A DNA stretch of 64,000 nucleotides from Croceivirga sp. (lineage in GTDB: Bacteria > Bacteroidota > Bacteroidia > Flavobacteriales > Flavobacteriaceae), in contig JANQQQ010000010.1 of the NCBI GenBank assembly GCA_028284935.1, positions 88,673 through 152,672 of the forward strand, written 5' to 3'. A program made the position numbers and the translations under genes. The notes beneath the pieces were generated by a model. That model saw only the letters and a program-made list of their open reading frames with translations. It was not told the origin of the DNA and did not search any database. Below are positions 9,715 through 19,830 of this stretch, one piece after another. Position 1 is the first letter of the stretch. Each line of letters begins with the position of its first letter.

Positions 9715-10376
9715 TACTTCCAAAATTCCCAAAACCTGTCTTTTTTGAGTAGTTTTTCAAGGGAGACAGGTTTTAATTTTTCCAGAATTCTCAAAAAAGC
9801 TATTGCGGTGATATAGGCATCGCCCAAGGCGGTATGACGATCGGTTTTTGAAATATTGAAATGGGCGCAAAGTTCATCCAAGCTATGATGCCCTTCCGTT
9901 TTCCTTTTCGACCTTGGAAGGATTTTATTGTATAGGATAGCCGTGTCCAACTCCTTGTTCATCAGTTTTGGCAGGCCATTGCGCTTTAGGGCAGCGTTGA
10001 TCATACCCACATCGAAGCCCACATGATGGGCTACTAAAACAGCATTTTTCAAAAGGTGGAGAAGAACTTTAAGACCTTCAACTTCTGAAATTTTCGTCGT
10101 TTTACCCTTTTTTAATATGCCATGGATTTCCACAGTTCTGCCGTCAAAGGTGGTTTGGTCCAAGAACACTTCAAAAGCCTCTTTGGCCTTAATGGTACCA
10201 TCTTGAATTCTTAGCGCACCAATACTGAGAATACGGTCATTTTTTAGGTCAAATCCCGTGGTTTCCGTATCCAAAACAACAAAGGAGGTCTCTTTTACAC
10301 TGGATGGAAGCCCTTGTTCAAATGAAGCGTGGTACTCATTCCAAAATTCCGGTGTTGTTACTTTTTTTGAAGCCAT
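9711..10376 (-). CDS. DnaQ-like 3'-5' exonuclease (Pol III epsilon type)
   Basis: 221 residues with a DEDDh exonuclease fold: VVLDTETTG gives Asp36/Glu38, AHHVGFD the second Asp, and DRHTALGDAY the His and last Asp. The first 30 residues are an extra helix-like leader. Proteins of this kind occur beside DUF294/CBS proteins and acetyl-CoA synthetase in several phyla, so the role may be linked to acetate metabolism or nucleotide turnover rather than replication proofreading. It starts 3 bp after the stop of the DUF294 gene, so the two form one operon. The substrate is unknown. Confidence 0.8.
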   Translation of the reverse strand: MASKKVTTPEFWNEYHASFEQGLPSSVKETSFVVLDTETTGFDLKNDRILSIGALRIQDGTIKAKEAFEVFLDQTTFDGRTVEIHGILKKGKTTKISEVEGLKVLLHLLKNAVLVAHHVGFDVGMINAALKRNGLPKLMNKELDTAILYNKILPRSKRKTEGHHSLDELCAHFNISKTDRHTALGDAYITAIAFLRILEKLKPVSLEKLLKKDRFWEFWKY

Positions 10377-10379
10377 AAA

Positions 10380-12296
10380 TTATCGTACCCTGGAAACCAT
10401 AAAACGAATGTTGATAACCTCTTGTATTTCCTTTATGGTCTTAAAGGTCCGCTTTAGTTTCATCTTTTCCTCCTTATTCAACGCCTCCAAGTTAATATAT
10501 CGGCCGGAATCCTTATTCAACAAGCCCTGTTTGGTCCTGAACCGCAGTAGGGCTTTGGTGGCATAGCCACAGGCTAAAAAGAGTTCCTTGTTATTGGGTT
10601 CCAGTTCGGCCATTTTTTCATAGCGTTCCCAAGTATTGCTTATATCGGGCACATTCTTGGAAAGTATCAAGACCCTTGCCGCATCCACCAATGGCATTAA
10701 TGCCCTTTGTTTTATGTCAAAAAAGTCTTTGTGTTCCCCATCCTGTTCTACCAAGAATTGTCTGAAAAAACCGGTCGGCGAGGGATTCATGAGGGCACTT
10801 CCCCCGAGATGGCTCAGAAAGATGGGATATTTTTCCACTGTATTGAAAATGTGCTTTGACAATTTAGTCACCAGTTCTTTATCCCCATAGGCTCTGCTGT
10901 AATCAAAGAAAATGGAAGAGAGAAGTACTTCTTCCGGACCTGGACTGGCAATCCACGTCGTTGTCATTTTCTTAAACCCAGAAAGGCTCTGGCACCATTT
11001 TGGGTTGGAGCCCATCATATCGGCAGGACAGAACTCATAGCCAATAGTATGTAAACCTTTGGTAATTAAAGAGGCCAACTCCAAAAAATAACCCCTTGTT
11101 TGCTCGTATTCTGAATCCGGTACATCCTCAAAAAGTAAGGCATTGTCTTGGTCGGTATGCAATAACTGCTCACTTCTTCCTTGACTTCCCATAGCCAACC
11201 AAGCAAATTTGGTAGGAGGTTTAGTATCCATTTGTTGCAGTGAAAGCTCTACCGTCCTTTTGATACAGACATCATTCAATTCTGAAATAATTTTTGAGGT
11301 CAATGCCATAGGGATGTGTTGGTCCAGATACCCTCTAAGGAGGTTCATGACCCCTTTGCGAAGCGGTTTGATTTCTTCAACAGTTGCTGACCGTTTAACG
11401 GCCTTTACCAAAGCCGCCGGATTATTGCCAAGGGAGAGCATAATATCATGCTTGGACAAGATGCCGACAGCTTTTGTATTGACCGTTCCATCTTTGGTTA
11501 ATATCAAATGGCTGATGTTACTTTTCATCATGGCCATTTGCGCTTGGGTCAGGGTTAATTTGGTAGGATAGGTAATCACCGGAGACGACATAATGTTTTT
11601 TGCCTTTGAGGTAATCGGATATTCTCCAGTAGCAATTTGGTTTCGGAGGTCTTTATCAGTTATTATCCCTATGGGGAGACCATCTTTTTCAATGAGCATG
11701 GCCCCAATTCGTTTGGAAGTCATTCTTTGGGCAATGGTTTTAATGGTGGTTTCCGTCGAAACGGATTCTATATTTTGGGAATAATCTACGGGTTGAAGGT
11801 CTAGTAGCTGATTACTATGGTTGGTGCTGGAGGGAACAACATCGCCCAATAATTGCCCACGATTACTTTTATCATAGGGATTACGGGTGTTGGAAGCGAA
11901 ACTTTCCACCAAAAAATCGGCTACCCTTCTATTTTCCCTGATGTACGGTTTGAACTTTTCAATGGGGATGGCATATAGAATGGTTTCTTCCTCTGTCTTT
12001 GCCGTTAGGCGGTAATTTTCGTTCGCCATTAAAGGTCTTAGTCCAAAAATGTCACCCTCATCACAAATATCTAAAACCGATTTTTCAGCCAGGTTCCAAA
12101 GTGCCACGGCACCTTTGTGCACAACATAGAATTGAGGGTGTGCAGATTCATCGATGCTAAAGATGGTATGGCCCTTTTCTTTATAGATGATGGAAACTTC
12201 CTCAGAAAGGGTTTCAAGTTGCACCCCCAATAAGTTGGAAAAGGGCGGATATCGCTTCAAAAAATCTGCAATTCTATAGGAAATGGTATTCTTCAT
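10380..12296 (-). CDS. cNMP-binding/CBS/DUF294 putative nucleotidyltransferase
   Basis: 638 residues with four parts: a cyclic-nucleotide-binding-like domain (about 15-130), two CBS repeats (GIITDKDL at 210-217, GILSKHDI at 278-285), a DUF294 nucleotidyltransferase-like domain with GSQGRSE (370-376) plus Asp382 and Asp384, and the DUF294 C-terminal helical domain. The GS-x-x-R-x-E...DxD pattern matches the nucleotidyltransferase fold of GlnD/KNTase relatives. It probably senses cAMP or adenylates and modifies a protein or metabolite. Its position beside acs suggests a link to acyl-CoA synthetase control, but that is inference. Together with the exonuclease it forms a two-gene minus-strand operon. 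Confidence 0.82.
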   Translation of the reverse strand: MKNTISYRIADFLKRYPPFSNLLGVQLETLSEEVSIIYKEKGHTIFSIDESAHPQFYVVHKGAVALWNLAEKSVLDICDEGDIFGLRPLMANENYRLTAKTEEETILYAIPIEKFKPYIRENRRVADFLVESFASNTRNPYDKSNRGQLLGDVVPSSTNHSNQLLDLQPVDYSQNIESVSTETTIKTIAQRMTSKRIGAMLIEKDGLPIGIITDKDLRNQIATGEYPITSKAKNIMSSPVITYPTKLTLTQAQMAMMKSNISHLILTKDGTVNTKAVGILSKHDIMLSLGNNPAALVKAVKRSATVEEIKPLRKGVMNLLRGYLDQHIPMALTSKIISELNDVCIKRTVELSLQQMDTKPPTKFAWLAMGSQGRSEQLLHTDQDNALLFEDVPDSEYEQTRGYFLELASLITKGLHTIGYEFCPADMMGSNPKWCQSLSGFKKMTTTWIASPGPEEVLLSSIFFDYSRAYGDKELVTKLSKHIFNTVEKYPIFLSHLGGSALMNPSPTGFFRQFLVEQDGEHKDFFDIKQRALMPLVDAARVLILSKNVPDISNTWERYEKMAELEPNNKELFLACGYATKALLRFRTKQGLLNKDSGRYINLEALNKEEKMKLKRTFKTIKEIQEVINIRFMVSRVR

Positions 12297-12382
12297 GCCT
12301 TAAATTAACCATAAAAGGCAAGCTTTGAAATATGAAGCTAAAAAAAGTAAAAAAGAAAAATGCCCAGGTTTATGGCATGATA

Positions 12383-12847
12383 CTAGTTGAGAATAGGTAG
12401 AAGATGATGGAAGGCATGCTTGTATTCCAATACTTTAAAAACTGCGGGAGTAGGCCCAAGGTTTTCCAAGTCATTGATATAATCCTTCCCAGAGTTTTCA
12501 ATATATTGAGTGTCCCCCTCATTGACACGGATAAGGCTTATCCTGCCATTGCCAAACCTACTTTTTAGAAGAGCATTGTTTTCGGAAATCCAGGAATAGT
12601 TCTTATTGTGTCTTAGAAAGGGCATGCGCTCCCGTGCGTTTAGCTTTAGGTTCCATAGTCGAATGGAATCATCCTCGAACAATAATATATTCCCCAAGGA
12701 TTCCTTAAACTCAAGGGCATGCAATTCTTTGAGATATATATTCTCCCACTTCGTAAAATCATTGGCGGGATTTAACTCCAAACAGTCCACTGCATCAATT
12801 TTAGAGCCGGCGAAAGTACTTACTTTCAGTGAATTAAAATTCCTCAA
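12383..12847 (-). CDS. Hypothetical protein, no ATG start
   Basis: An open frame of about 154 codons. No ATG lies near its 5' end; the best start is a TTG at 12847, with the frame closed by a stop 15 bp further up. The sequence is mixed and soluble-looking, with no signal peptide or membrane segment; segments such as DDSIRLWNLKL and PAVFKVLEYKH look like real coding. I do not recognise the family. It sits between the DUF294 operon and a decayed lipoprotein gene, so it could be a 5'-truncated relic instead of an active gene. Confidence 0.4.
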   Translation of the reverse strand: MRNFNSLKVSTFAGSKIDAVDCLELNPANDFTKWENIYLKELHALEFKESLGNILLFEDDSIRLWNLKLNARERMPFLRHNKNYSWISENNALLKSRFGNGRISLIRVNEGDTQYIENSGKDYINDLENLGPTPAVFKVLEYKHAFHHLLPILN

Positions 12848-12977
12848 AAGAAAGTTTAACTTTTAATTAAAAATGCATAAAAAAAGGGAGGTTCCATACC
12901 TTTAACTTCCCAAATATTTGGTTATTATTTTAATGAATTGGCAATTGGGGACGCGTCTGAGAACGAAAGTATCTCGG

Positions 12978-13447
12978 TCAGTTCCGTTCCAGTCTTAAGA
13001 TTACAAATGCCTCATCATCACTTCCATCTCGATTGACGTCGTATTCAACGGGTCCAACTATCGTAAAAATTCCGTCAACCACTGATCCCTGTAAATTTTC
13101 TGGTTCGTTGGGGGCGTCATCGTATCGCATAGGCAACGATCTTCACCGAATGCCAAATCTCCCCGTGGTTGAATCGCTTGCCACTCCACTTTCGGTAATG
13201 ACCAATGTAAAACTATCATTTGCTCGTCATTGAGAGTTACCGTTCCTCCTTCCGCAATAATATCTATTTGTTGGGATGTGCCAGGAATGTCAAAATTTGC
13301 TTTTGTTGCCGTCCAGTTTCTGACTACATCGGATATTGAAAAATCAATACCACCTTCATCATCCCCATCGCAGGTACAGGAAAGTATACCAAAACTTGGG
13401 AGCAGCTGAACTGAAACAAAAGGATCATTATTAATTTCAATTTTGTA
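12978..13447 (-). pseudogene. Decayed lipoprotein gene with frameshifts and internal stop
   Basis: Reading down the minus strand, a signal-peptide-like start (KLKLIMILLF near 13440) must shift frame to reach a lipobox-like LPSFGILSC, followed by DGDDEGG and IDFSISDVVRNW. Near 13215-13230 a second shift is needed to continue with SFTLVITESGVASDS and TTGRFGIR. A TGA at 13143-13145 then interrupts the frame, which resumes as PMRYDDAPNEPENLQG to DGSDDEAFVILRLERN and stops at 12978. The pieces join into a coherent secreted lipoprotein of about 150 residues typical of flavobacteria. No intact frame exists, so I call a pseudogene; sequencing errors are the alternative. Confidence 0.7.
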
Positions 13448-13507
13448 GATCTAAAAAAATGACAGGGAAATAAGCGAGTTACAGCAGGTCCAAACTTTTG
13501 GGTGAAT

Positions 13508-14629
13508 TTATTGGTTAAGGACTTTTTTTCTGAATTCTGATGGCGTCATTCCTACGCTTTTTTTGAAGGTTCTGTTAAAAGAGGCTTTGGAATTGAACCC
13601 ACATTCAAAAGCAATTCCCAATAGGGTGAGGTGACTTTTTTCATTGGATTCCAGACATTTTTTTACCTCTTGTATCCGATAGGAATTCACAAAATCAAAG
13701 AAATTCTTTTTCTCGTTGGTATTGATGACTTGTGAGAGATGGTTGGGCAATACTTGCAGTTGTTCTGCCAGGGAATACAAAGTCAGTTCGGGATTCAAAT
13801 AGGGTTTCTCACGTTCCATGTATTCAATGGTCTTTTTATGGATAGCAATTACCTCCTTTTCCGTAAGACCGGATTTTTGATATTTGGGCCGCGTATGTTT
13901 CGCTGTCGGCTTATGATCCGATACCTTTTTTGAATGCTCTATAAATAGTGAAGGCTGCCTTACCCCAAAATACCCTAAAACGAATATAAAAATGGAGGAG
14001 GCAATATTGATTAACAGTCCTCCATATTGTGGTATTCTTACATTCAGGGCCCTATCAAAGAAAAGACTTACAACGGCGATTGTCCACAGGCACAAGATTC
14101 CTAAGGCTACTAGGAATAGCCATGTTAGGTGTTTTTCCAAGGTGTTGGAGAAGATGTCATTGACCTTCTTTTTATGGGTCAACAAGATGCGTATCACAAT
14201 GGTAATGTAGATGAACAAGCTCAACATTTTCAATATCAGAAGCACGTTTCTTAGATTGAAATCAGCTACCTCATTATAAAATAGGGGCACCGTAAGCAGG
14301 GAAAATGAAATTAAGAATGGAATGGCGTGAACCCCAATTCTGGGATGAAGCTCATATGAAAACGTTGTCAATGATAAGGTGTAGAAATATAAAATTGGGC
14401 CATGAATAAAAATCGAAGCGTCACTGAACTCCAGCACCAATTGCTCCCAGAAAGCGAAATCGCCATGCTTCGTATTGAGCAAAAAAACAGAGACAAAATT
14501 GACCGTCAATATTAATAACCACAGAACCAATAAATGGTCTGAAACACTTCTATCCCTTTTTCCCAGGATTAATGCGATTATAAAAACTGCCATTCCAACG
14601 CTGGCAGCGTGTAGGTATGCCATTATCAT
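13508..14629 (-). CDS. Membrane-anchored AraC-family regulator
   Basis: 373 residues. The N-terminal half (to about 225) has seven hydrophobic helices. The C-terminal 100 residues form an AraC helix-turn-helix pair (YSLAEQLQVLPNHLSQVIN, then GIAFECGFNSKASFNRTFKK and SVGMTPSEFR). The protein thus couples a membrane sensor to DNA binding without a kinase. It is transcribed away from the ABC transporter/serine hydrolase genes across a 138-bp divergent region and is the obvious candidate to control them. The ligand is unknown. Two similar membrane AraC genes occur at 56.8-59.1 kb. Confidence 0.85.
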   Translation of the reverse strand: MIMAYLHAASVGMAVFIIALILGKRDRSVSDHLLVLWLLILTVNFVSVFLLNTKHGDFAFWEQLVLEFSDASIFIHGPILYFYTLSLTTFSYELHPRIGVHAIPFLISFSLLTVPLFYNEVADFNLRNVLLILKMLSLFIYITIVIRILLTHKKKVNDIFSNTLEKHLTWLFLVALGILCLWTIAVVSLFFDRALNVRIPQYGGLLINIASSIFIFVLGYFGVRQPSLFIEHSKKVSDHKPTAKHTRPKYQKSGLTEKEVIAIHKKTIEYMEREKPYLNPELTLYSLAEQLQVLPNHLSQVINTNEKKNFFDFVNSYRIQEVKKCLESNEKSHLTLLGIAFECGFNSKASFNRTFKKSVGMTPSEFRKKVLNQ

Positions 14630-14767
14630 ATCACCATAAAGGTAGTCCTTCCCTGGATGAAAATGATATCGGTGGGATAGGTATTTCCAGTATTGGTAGC
14701 ATCTTACACGCTGGGTCGATTTATGGTATTGAATATAGTTGATTTGCCTAATAACAATCTCAGGAAA

Positions 14768-15517
14768 ATGACAAATATCATCGAGACGAAAGGTTTAAAA
14801 AAGGCTTTTGGCCCCAAGGATAAAGGGGTGGTGGTCATTGACCAACTGAACCTGGCAATACCCAAAGGCAAGTGTACCATGATTATGGGGAGTTCGGGTT
14901 CGGGCAAGTCCACCCTTTTGTATTTGTTGAGCGGTATGGACGAGCCTACCGAAGGCACTATCGAAATTGATGGCATTGCTCTGGACAGCTCCAATGAAAG
15001 GAAGATGTCCTTGTTTCGAAGAAACAAGGTTGGCTTTGTTTTCCAAGACCATAACCTTATATCGAGTTTGACACTTAAAGAGAACATATTGGTTGCAGGC
15101 TATTTATCTAAGGAAAGCCGCAAAATGGTAAAGGAAAGGGCGCATGCACTTATGGAACAATTGGGGATAGTGTCATTGAAGAACAGATATCCCAGCGAAG
15201 TCTCTGGGGGACAAAAACAGCGGTGTGCCATAGTAAGGGCCATGATCAACCAACCGGATATTATCATGGCAGATGAACCCACCGGAAACCTCAACTCATC
15301 CACGTCCATCCAGGTTTTGGATTCCCTGATAAAAGCAAAACATAAAAATCAGTCCATTATAATGGTCACCCATGATCCTAAATCAGCTTGCTATGGGGAC
15401 CTAATAGTATTTATGCGCGATGGGAAGATTGTTGACTCCCTCATTTTTGGGGAACATGTGGTAAAAGGGGAGCGATATGAGGCACTGCTGAACCTGTTAA
15501 AAAAATACTCATGGTAA
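14768..15517 (+). CDS. ABC transporter ATP-binding protein (MacB/LolD/BceA type)
   Basis: 249 residues from the ATG at 14768. The open frame runs further up to a TTG at 14693, but residues before MTNIIETKGL look non-coding. Walker A is GSSGSGKS (41-48); the ABC signature VSGGQKQR and Walker B IIMADEPTGN follow. This is the cytosolic ATPase partner of the FtsX-type permease, whose gene starts inside it with a 7-bp overlap. The subfamily drives mechanotransmission rather than classical export, e.g. lipoprotein release or peptide-antibiotic resistance. The divergent AraC gene is the likely regulator. Confidence 0.9.
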   Translation: MTNIIETKGLKKAFGPKDKGVVVIDQLNLAIPKGKCTMIMGSSGSGKSTLLYLLSGMDEPTEGTIEIDGIALDSSNERKMSLFRRNKVGFVFQDHNLISSLTLKENILVAGYLSKESRKMVKERAHALMEQLGIVSLKNRYPSEVSGGQKQRCAIVRAMINQPDIIMADEPTGNLNSSTSIQVLDSLIKAKHKNQSIIMVTHDPKSACYGDLIVFMRDGKIVDSLIFGEHVVKGERYEALLNLLKKYSW

Positions 15518-17892
15518 ACAGGGTAGGGGCCATACGAAGCATTGTATTGATTGGTAAGGAACGATTTAGGTCCAATCTTCGGCAATACCTACAAATCATG
15601 GGGGCATTGGTGATGACCTCATTTTGCATTTCGTTGGCATTGCAATTGGTTGTGGTTTTGGAACGCCCCTTTGATATGACCTTTGAAACACTGAAAGCCT
15701 CCCATCTTTTATTATTGCTCGAAGACAATGACGAGCTTGGCAACGAAATCTCCGAATGGTTTGGGCAACAAGATGAGATAGCACATGTTGGGGCGTTGCA
15801 ACCTTATTACGTACAATCAAAGAACATACTATACGAAGGTCGCGAGTTGGACATGGATATTCAACTAACGGAAAGAATTGTTGGAGATACCGTTTATGAC
15901 CAACTAAAAATAATCAAGGGAAAGCCAAGGGGCCATCCCAACATTGGGGAAATCTGGTTACCCTATCACTTTGAGGCCATGCATGGCATTCAATTGGGAG
16001 ATACCCTGGGGATTCCTTCCCAGGGCGGTTTTTATGAGGTTGAGGTCAGCGGCTTTGTGGTGGACCCCCACTATCTCAGCAATGTGTTTAATCCCACAAG
16101 AGCATGGGTAGCCCCAGGCGAGTTGTCGTTTTTTCTGCCGATGCAAGATTTGAAAAATAGAAGTTTAGGGATTCGATTTAGGAATCCTGAATCGTTGGAC
16201 ACCGTCTGGAAAAGGTTCGGTCAAGAATTCGATTATTCGGGTATCGACCTTCGGCATACCGTTTTTAAAACAGCCTATTCCGGTTTCTCCAAAATCTTGA
16301 GTGTGGTACTTCTGGTATTTGGAATGGTGCTTCTCATTATATCCATATTGATTATTAAAACCACGATTTCAAGCAATATCCTTTCAGACTTCAAGCAAAT
16401 AGGTGTTCTAAAAAGCATAGGATATACCAAGAACAACATTATAGGTTCCTATATTTTACAATCCATGGTTTGGTTGTTCATTGCCATTCCGTTGGGACTC
16501 TTTTTGTCCAACATAACAATGGGGCTCATAATGAATTCTACCTTACAAAAACTCGGCATATCAGAGTTGACAATCGGAACTTTATCCCCCATTTTTAGTA
16601 CGGCCCTAATGATGATAGGTTTGGTGTTGGTCGTTTGCTATTGGATTTCGCGTAAGGCCGGCAACGCCAAACCAACGCAGGCGTTACGCAATTTAAAAAC
16701 CCCAAATACAGCATACCATAACGGATTTAGGTTGTCTTTGGATGGAGGTTTTCCGCTGGCCCCTTGGTTTGCGCTTCGATTTATCAGAAACACCCTTCCA
16801 AATTCCATTTCATTGATTTTGGGATTTTTGGGAACCTTTATCCTCATCTTGTTTAGCATCAATCTCTACAACTCCTTTGGTTCCCTTGAAAAAAACAAAA
16901 CGGCATGGGGATTTGATGAAAGTGATTTGGTCTTAACACGACAATCCTCCATCATATTGCCTTTGAATCATGCTGAACTTATGGATATTTTGAAGCTTCA
17001 GAAGCAAGGTTCCATAAAAAGGATTATACCCTTTGGCAGTCTTACTGCACAAATCATTGATGAGGAGGGTCAAAAACAACAAGTTTTTGGTAAAGTGTAT
17101 TCCGATCATCTTTCAAAAGCAGGTCTTATCAATATCAAGGGGCAACACCCCACAGGGAAAGATGAGGTAGCCCTTTGTATAGGAACGGCAAAGCATAGCA
17201 ATAAGCAAATTGGGGATTCAATCATTCTACAAATAGAGGGATTCAAGAAGGCTTTTGTGGTGACAAGCATTTATCAGGATATCAGTGCCTTTGGACAAGG
17301 CTTTCGGCTTCATCAAAGTGCGCTATTGCCCTTAAATCCGCTATATGAGCCCACATCTTACGGACTTGTCCTTGAAGACCAAGTGGAAACCGATTCAATC
17401 AAGGAGCATCTTTTGGCACATTTGGGAGAAACCGTGACCATTGAGGGAAGTATTGAAAGTAGAAAATCGATAGTTGGACTCTTACAAAACATGAAACTTG
17501 GAATACTTTCCATATCCATCCTGTTTACGCTAATTCTTTTGGTAATCATTGGAAACGACATCACCCTACAAATTAAACAGCATGATTTGATATATGCGCA
17601 AATGAAGAATATAGGTTTCTACTCCAACCAACTAAGGGGGATTATACTAATTAGGGTGATGCTATTGTTTGCGATAGCTCTGGTAATGGCCATCCCATTG
17701 GGTTTTGCACTGGGAAAACCCTTTGCCCAAGTACTGGCTTCGGGTTTGGGTATCCAGGACTTCCCTTTTTATATCTCTCCATCAAGCATTGCTTTGGTGT
17801 ATCTGTTGTTGTTCCTTTTTGTGCTTGTCCTCTGTTGGTTCACCTCTAAACTAATTGCAAAAATAAACCCCAGAAAACTGGTTGAAACCTAA
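15511..17892 (+). CDS. FtsX-type ABC permease, long form
   Basis: 793 residues with about ten membrane helices: one near the N-terminus, three at about 260-380 flanking a first FtsX domain, and a second set in the C-terminal half. Two sizeable extracytoplasmic regions (about 55-250 and 460-640) lie between them, as in MacB/BceB/LolE relatives. FKQIGVLKSIGYTKNNI in the cytosolic loop is typical FtsX. It couples to the ATPase encoded just upstream with a 7-bp overlap. A serine hydrolase follows 11 bp later, pointing to a shared substrate or signal (peptide, lipid or antibiotic). The substrate is not visible from the sequence. Confidence 0.85.
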   Translation: MVNRVGAIRSIVLIGKERFRSNLRQYLQIMGALVMTSFCISLALQLVVVLERPFDMTFETLKASHLLLLLEDNDELGNEISEWFGQQDEIAHVGALQPYYVQSKNILYEGRELDMDIQLTERIVGDTVYDQLKIIKGKPRGHPNIGEIWLPYHFEAMHGIQLGDTLGIPSQGGFYEVEVSGFVVDPHYLSNVFNPTRAWVAPGELSFFLPMQDLKNRSLGIRFRNPESLDTVWKRFGQEFDYSGIDLRHTVFKTAYSGFSKILSVVLLVFGMVLLIISILIIKTTISSNILSDFKQIGVLKSIGYTKNNIIGSYILQSMVWLFIAIPLGLFLSNITMGLIMNSTLQKLGISELTIGTLSPIFSTALMMIGLVLVVCYWISRKAGNAKPTQALRNLKTPNTAYHNGFRLSLDGGFPLAPWFALRFIRNTLPNSISLILGFLGTFILILFSINLYNSFGSLEKNKTAWGFDESDLVLTRQSSIILPLNHAELMDILKLQKQGSIKRIIPFGSLTAQIIDEEGQKQQVFGKVYSDHLSKAGLINIKGQHPTGKDEVALCIGTAKHSNKQIGDSIILQIEGFKKAFVVTSIYQDISAFGQGFRLHQSALLPLNPLYEPTSYGLVLEDQVETDSIKEHLLAHLGETVTIEGSIESRKSIVGLLQNMKLGILSISILFTLILLVIIGNDITLQIKQHDLIYAQMKNIGFYSNQLRGIILIRVMLLFAIALVMAIPLGFALGKPFAQVLASGLGIQDFPFYISPSSIALVYLLLFLFVLVLCWFTSKLIAKINPRKLVET

Positions 17893-17903
17893 AACTAAGC
17901 CAT

Positions 17904-19820
17904 ATGAACACTGTATTAAGGATTTCACTTGCTTTATCGTTCTTAGGATGCTTTAATGGTCAAGCACAGATGGAAAGAAAGATTGACGATTATCTTAAAA
18001 AAGTATACCAAAACCATACTATTCCAGGTTTTGCTGCTGTGGTGGTCAAAGATGGTGAAATTGTTTACAAATCTGGATTTGGAAAAAAGAGTCTCGGAGA
18101 ACATGCGGCATTCACCCACAAAACGGTTTCTGATATAGGTTCTCTTACAAAGTCAATTACCGCTTTGGCCATAATGCAGTTAGTAGAGCAAAACAGAGTA
18201 TCCCTGGACACTCCCGTGGTACAGTATTTACCCGATTTTAGAACTGCCAATAAAGAAATGAGCGATAAGATTACGGTAAGAATGCTGTTGAACAATACAG
18301 CAGGCCTGAAGTCCAATTCAGTTCCTTCTTATCATCCTTCTACAAAAGCCTTGGAACATTTGCTTGATAATTTGAGGACTACCTTTCTATCCAAGGAACC
18401 TGGTACTTCGTACGAATATAGTAATGCCGACTTTGGTATAGCCGGACTCCTGATCCAGCGGTTAACAGGAATGTCCTATGAGGCTTATGTTGAGGAAAAC
18501 ATATTTGCCCCTTTACAAATGAACAGTTCCATTTCCAACTCCTTGACCCTTGATACTTCCCTTTCATTGCATGGCCACTACTATGGTACCCAACCCCTTC
18601 CATCACAAAATCGAGGCTTTGCAAAATCAGGGGAATACGTCCCGGCGGGTAGTGCCACGCAATCAACGGTGGAAGATTTGGGCAACTACCTAGTGGCCCT
18701 GCTTAATCGGGGGCGTTTTAAAGGAAAAGAAGTTTTTTCCGAAGAAAGCATTAAGCACATATGGCATCCCAATATTTCCTTTCAGGGATTGAGCAAGGCC
18801 GATGGGGGTAATGGAAAAAAATATCAGTATGGATTGGGTTGGATGATTTCTGAGATTGATGGCAGGAATGTTGTTCATCACGGAGGTAGTACTGGAACCA
18901 TGTCTTCCTTCACCATGATTGATGTGGTAAACAAGACGGCTACTTCACTGCTTTTCAATTTGGACCTCACTTTTATCGACAAACATCAATTTGTACCCCA
19001 TTACACCATCGCGAACAACATTTTGCATTTGGCCAATGAAGAGGATATCTCAGCATTTGGGATACCTATTGTGGGGGATGAAACCAAAAATACTTTTGAA
19101 CTGAATCTTAAAGAAAAGGACAAATACGTTGGTGAATATCATTTTGAAAGCGGGGGTTTCTCCTGGATGAATTTTGGTTTGATTTTGAAAGTTGAAATGA
19201 CCCCTCATCAAGAGCTTAAAAGTATGGTTTTACGGGATAATGAAACGGTGGGAGAATTCTACCTCGATTTCATTAATCCCTCAACATGCGTTACCCGTAA
19301 CATTGCCAATCCAGAAACAATTCGGTTTACGTTCACTCCGAGAGGGGAAATCAAGGGATTGTTTTGGAATGGACGTCGCTACAAAAAGAAAAAGGAAACG
19401 GATATGGAAAATCGGCGAACGTATACACTGGCGGAAAACAAGCGTGTAGTTTTACCGGACAATTGGACTTTTGATAAAACATCTTCGGGTTTTATGGCAT
19501 CCCATCCAGAAAGCAAATCCAAAATAACGGGATGGATAAATTCCACCTCAATAGGCATGGATAAGTCTAATATAGCTACATACCTGGCCAATCTACAATT
19601 GACGGGTCAAGGTCTTAAAACCAAACAGAATTTTTCAATCCATACATGGGAAATGCAGAGTTTTCAGACGGCACAAGGCGCAATACTAACCATCTTCAGT
19701 TCCGTTACGTCCGAATCCCAAATACATTTGGTTCTGGAATCAAACGGGAGTGATCATACCAAAAATGTTAGTGATGTAATGATACCACTAATAACTTTTC
19801 TAATGACCAATTCCATTTAG
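17904..19820 (+). CDS. Secreted serine hydrolase (beta-lactamase/PBP4-like)
   Basis: 638 residues. A signal peptide (cleavage near AQA, residue 22) precedes a class-C beta-lactamase-like domain with SLTK (Ser80-Lys83), YSN (in YEYSNADFG) and HHGGSTG. The C-terminal 200 residues form an extra domain of beta-rich character, with a lipocalin-like part then a further segment. Such proteins cut or transfer D-amino-acid peptides or esters in the periplasm. The gene lies 11 bp after the permease, so it is the third gene of the operon. Two other serine hydrolases of this family lie in the window, both beside LytTR-type regulators. Confidence 0.85.
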   Translation: MNTVLRISLALSFLGCFNGQAQMERKIDDYLKKVYQNHTIPGFAAVVVKDGEIVYKSGFGKKSLGEHAAFTHKTVSDIGSLTKSITALAIMQLVEQNRVSLDTPVVQYLPDFRTANKEMSDKITVRMLLNNTAGLKSNSVPSYHPSTKALEHLLDNLRTTFLSKEPGTSYEYSNADFGIAGLLIQRLTGMSYEAYVEENIFAPLQMNSSISNSLTLDTSLSLHGHYYGTQPLPSQNRGFAKSGEYVPAGSATQSTVEDLGNYLVALLNRGRFKGKEVFSEESIKHIWHPNISFQGLSKADGGNGKKYQYGLGWMISEIDGRNVVHHGGSTGTMSSFTMIDVVNKTATSLLFNLDLTFIDKHQFVPHYTIANNILHLANEEDISAFGIPIVGDETKNTFELNLKEKDKYVGEYHFESGGFSWMNFGLILKVEMTPHQELKSMVLRDNETVGEFYLDFINPSTCVTRNIANPETIRFTFTPRGEIKGLFWNGRRYKKKKETDMENRRTYTLAENKRVVLPDNWTFDKTSSGFMASHPESKSKITGWINSTSIGMDKSNIATYLANLQLTGQGLKTKQNFSIHTWEMQSFQTAQGAILTIFSSVTSESQIHLVLESNGSDHTKNVSDVMIPLITFLMTNSI

Positions 19821-19830
19821 GATACAATAG

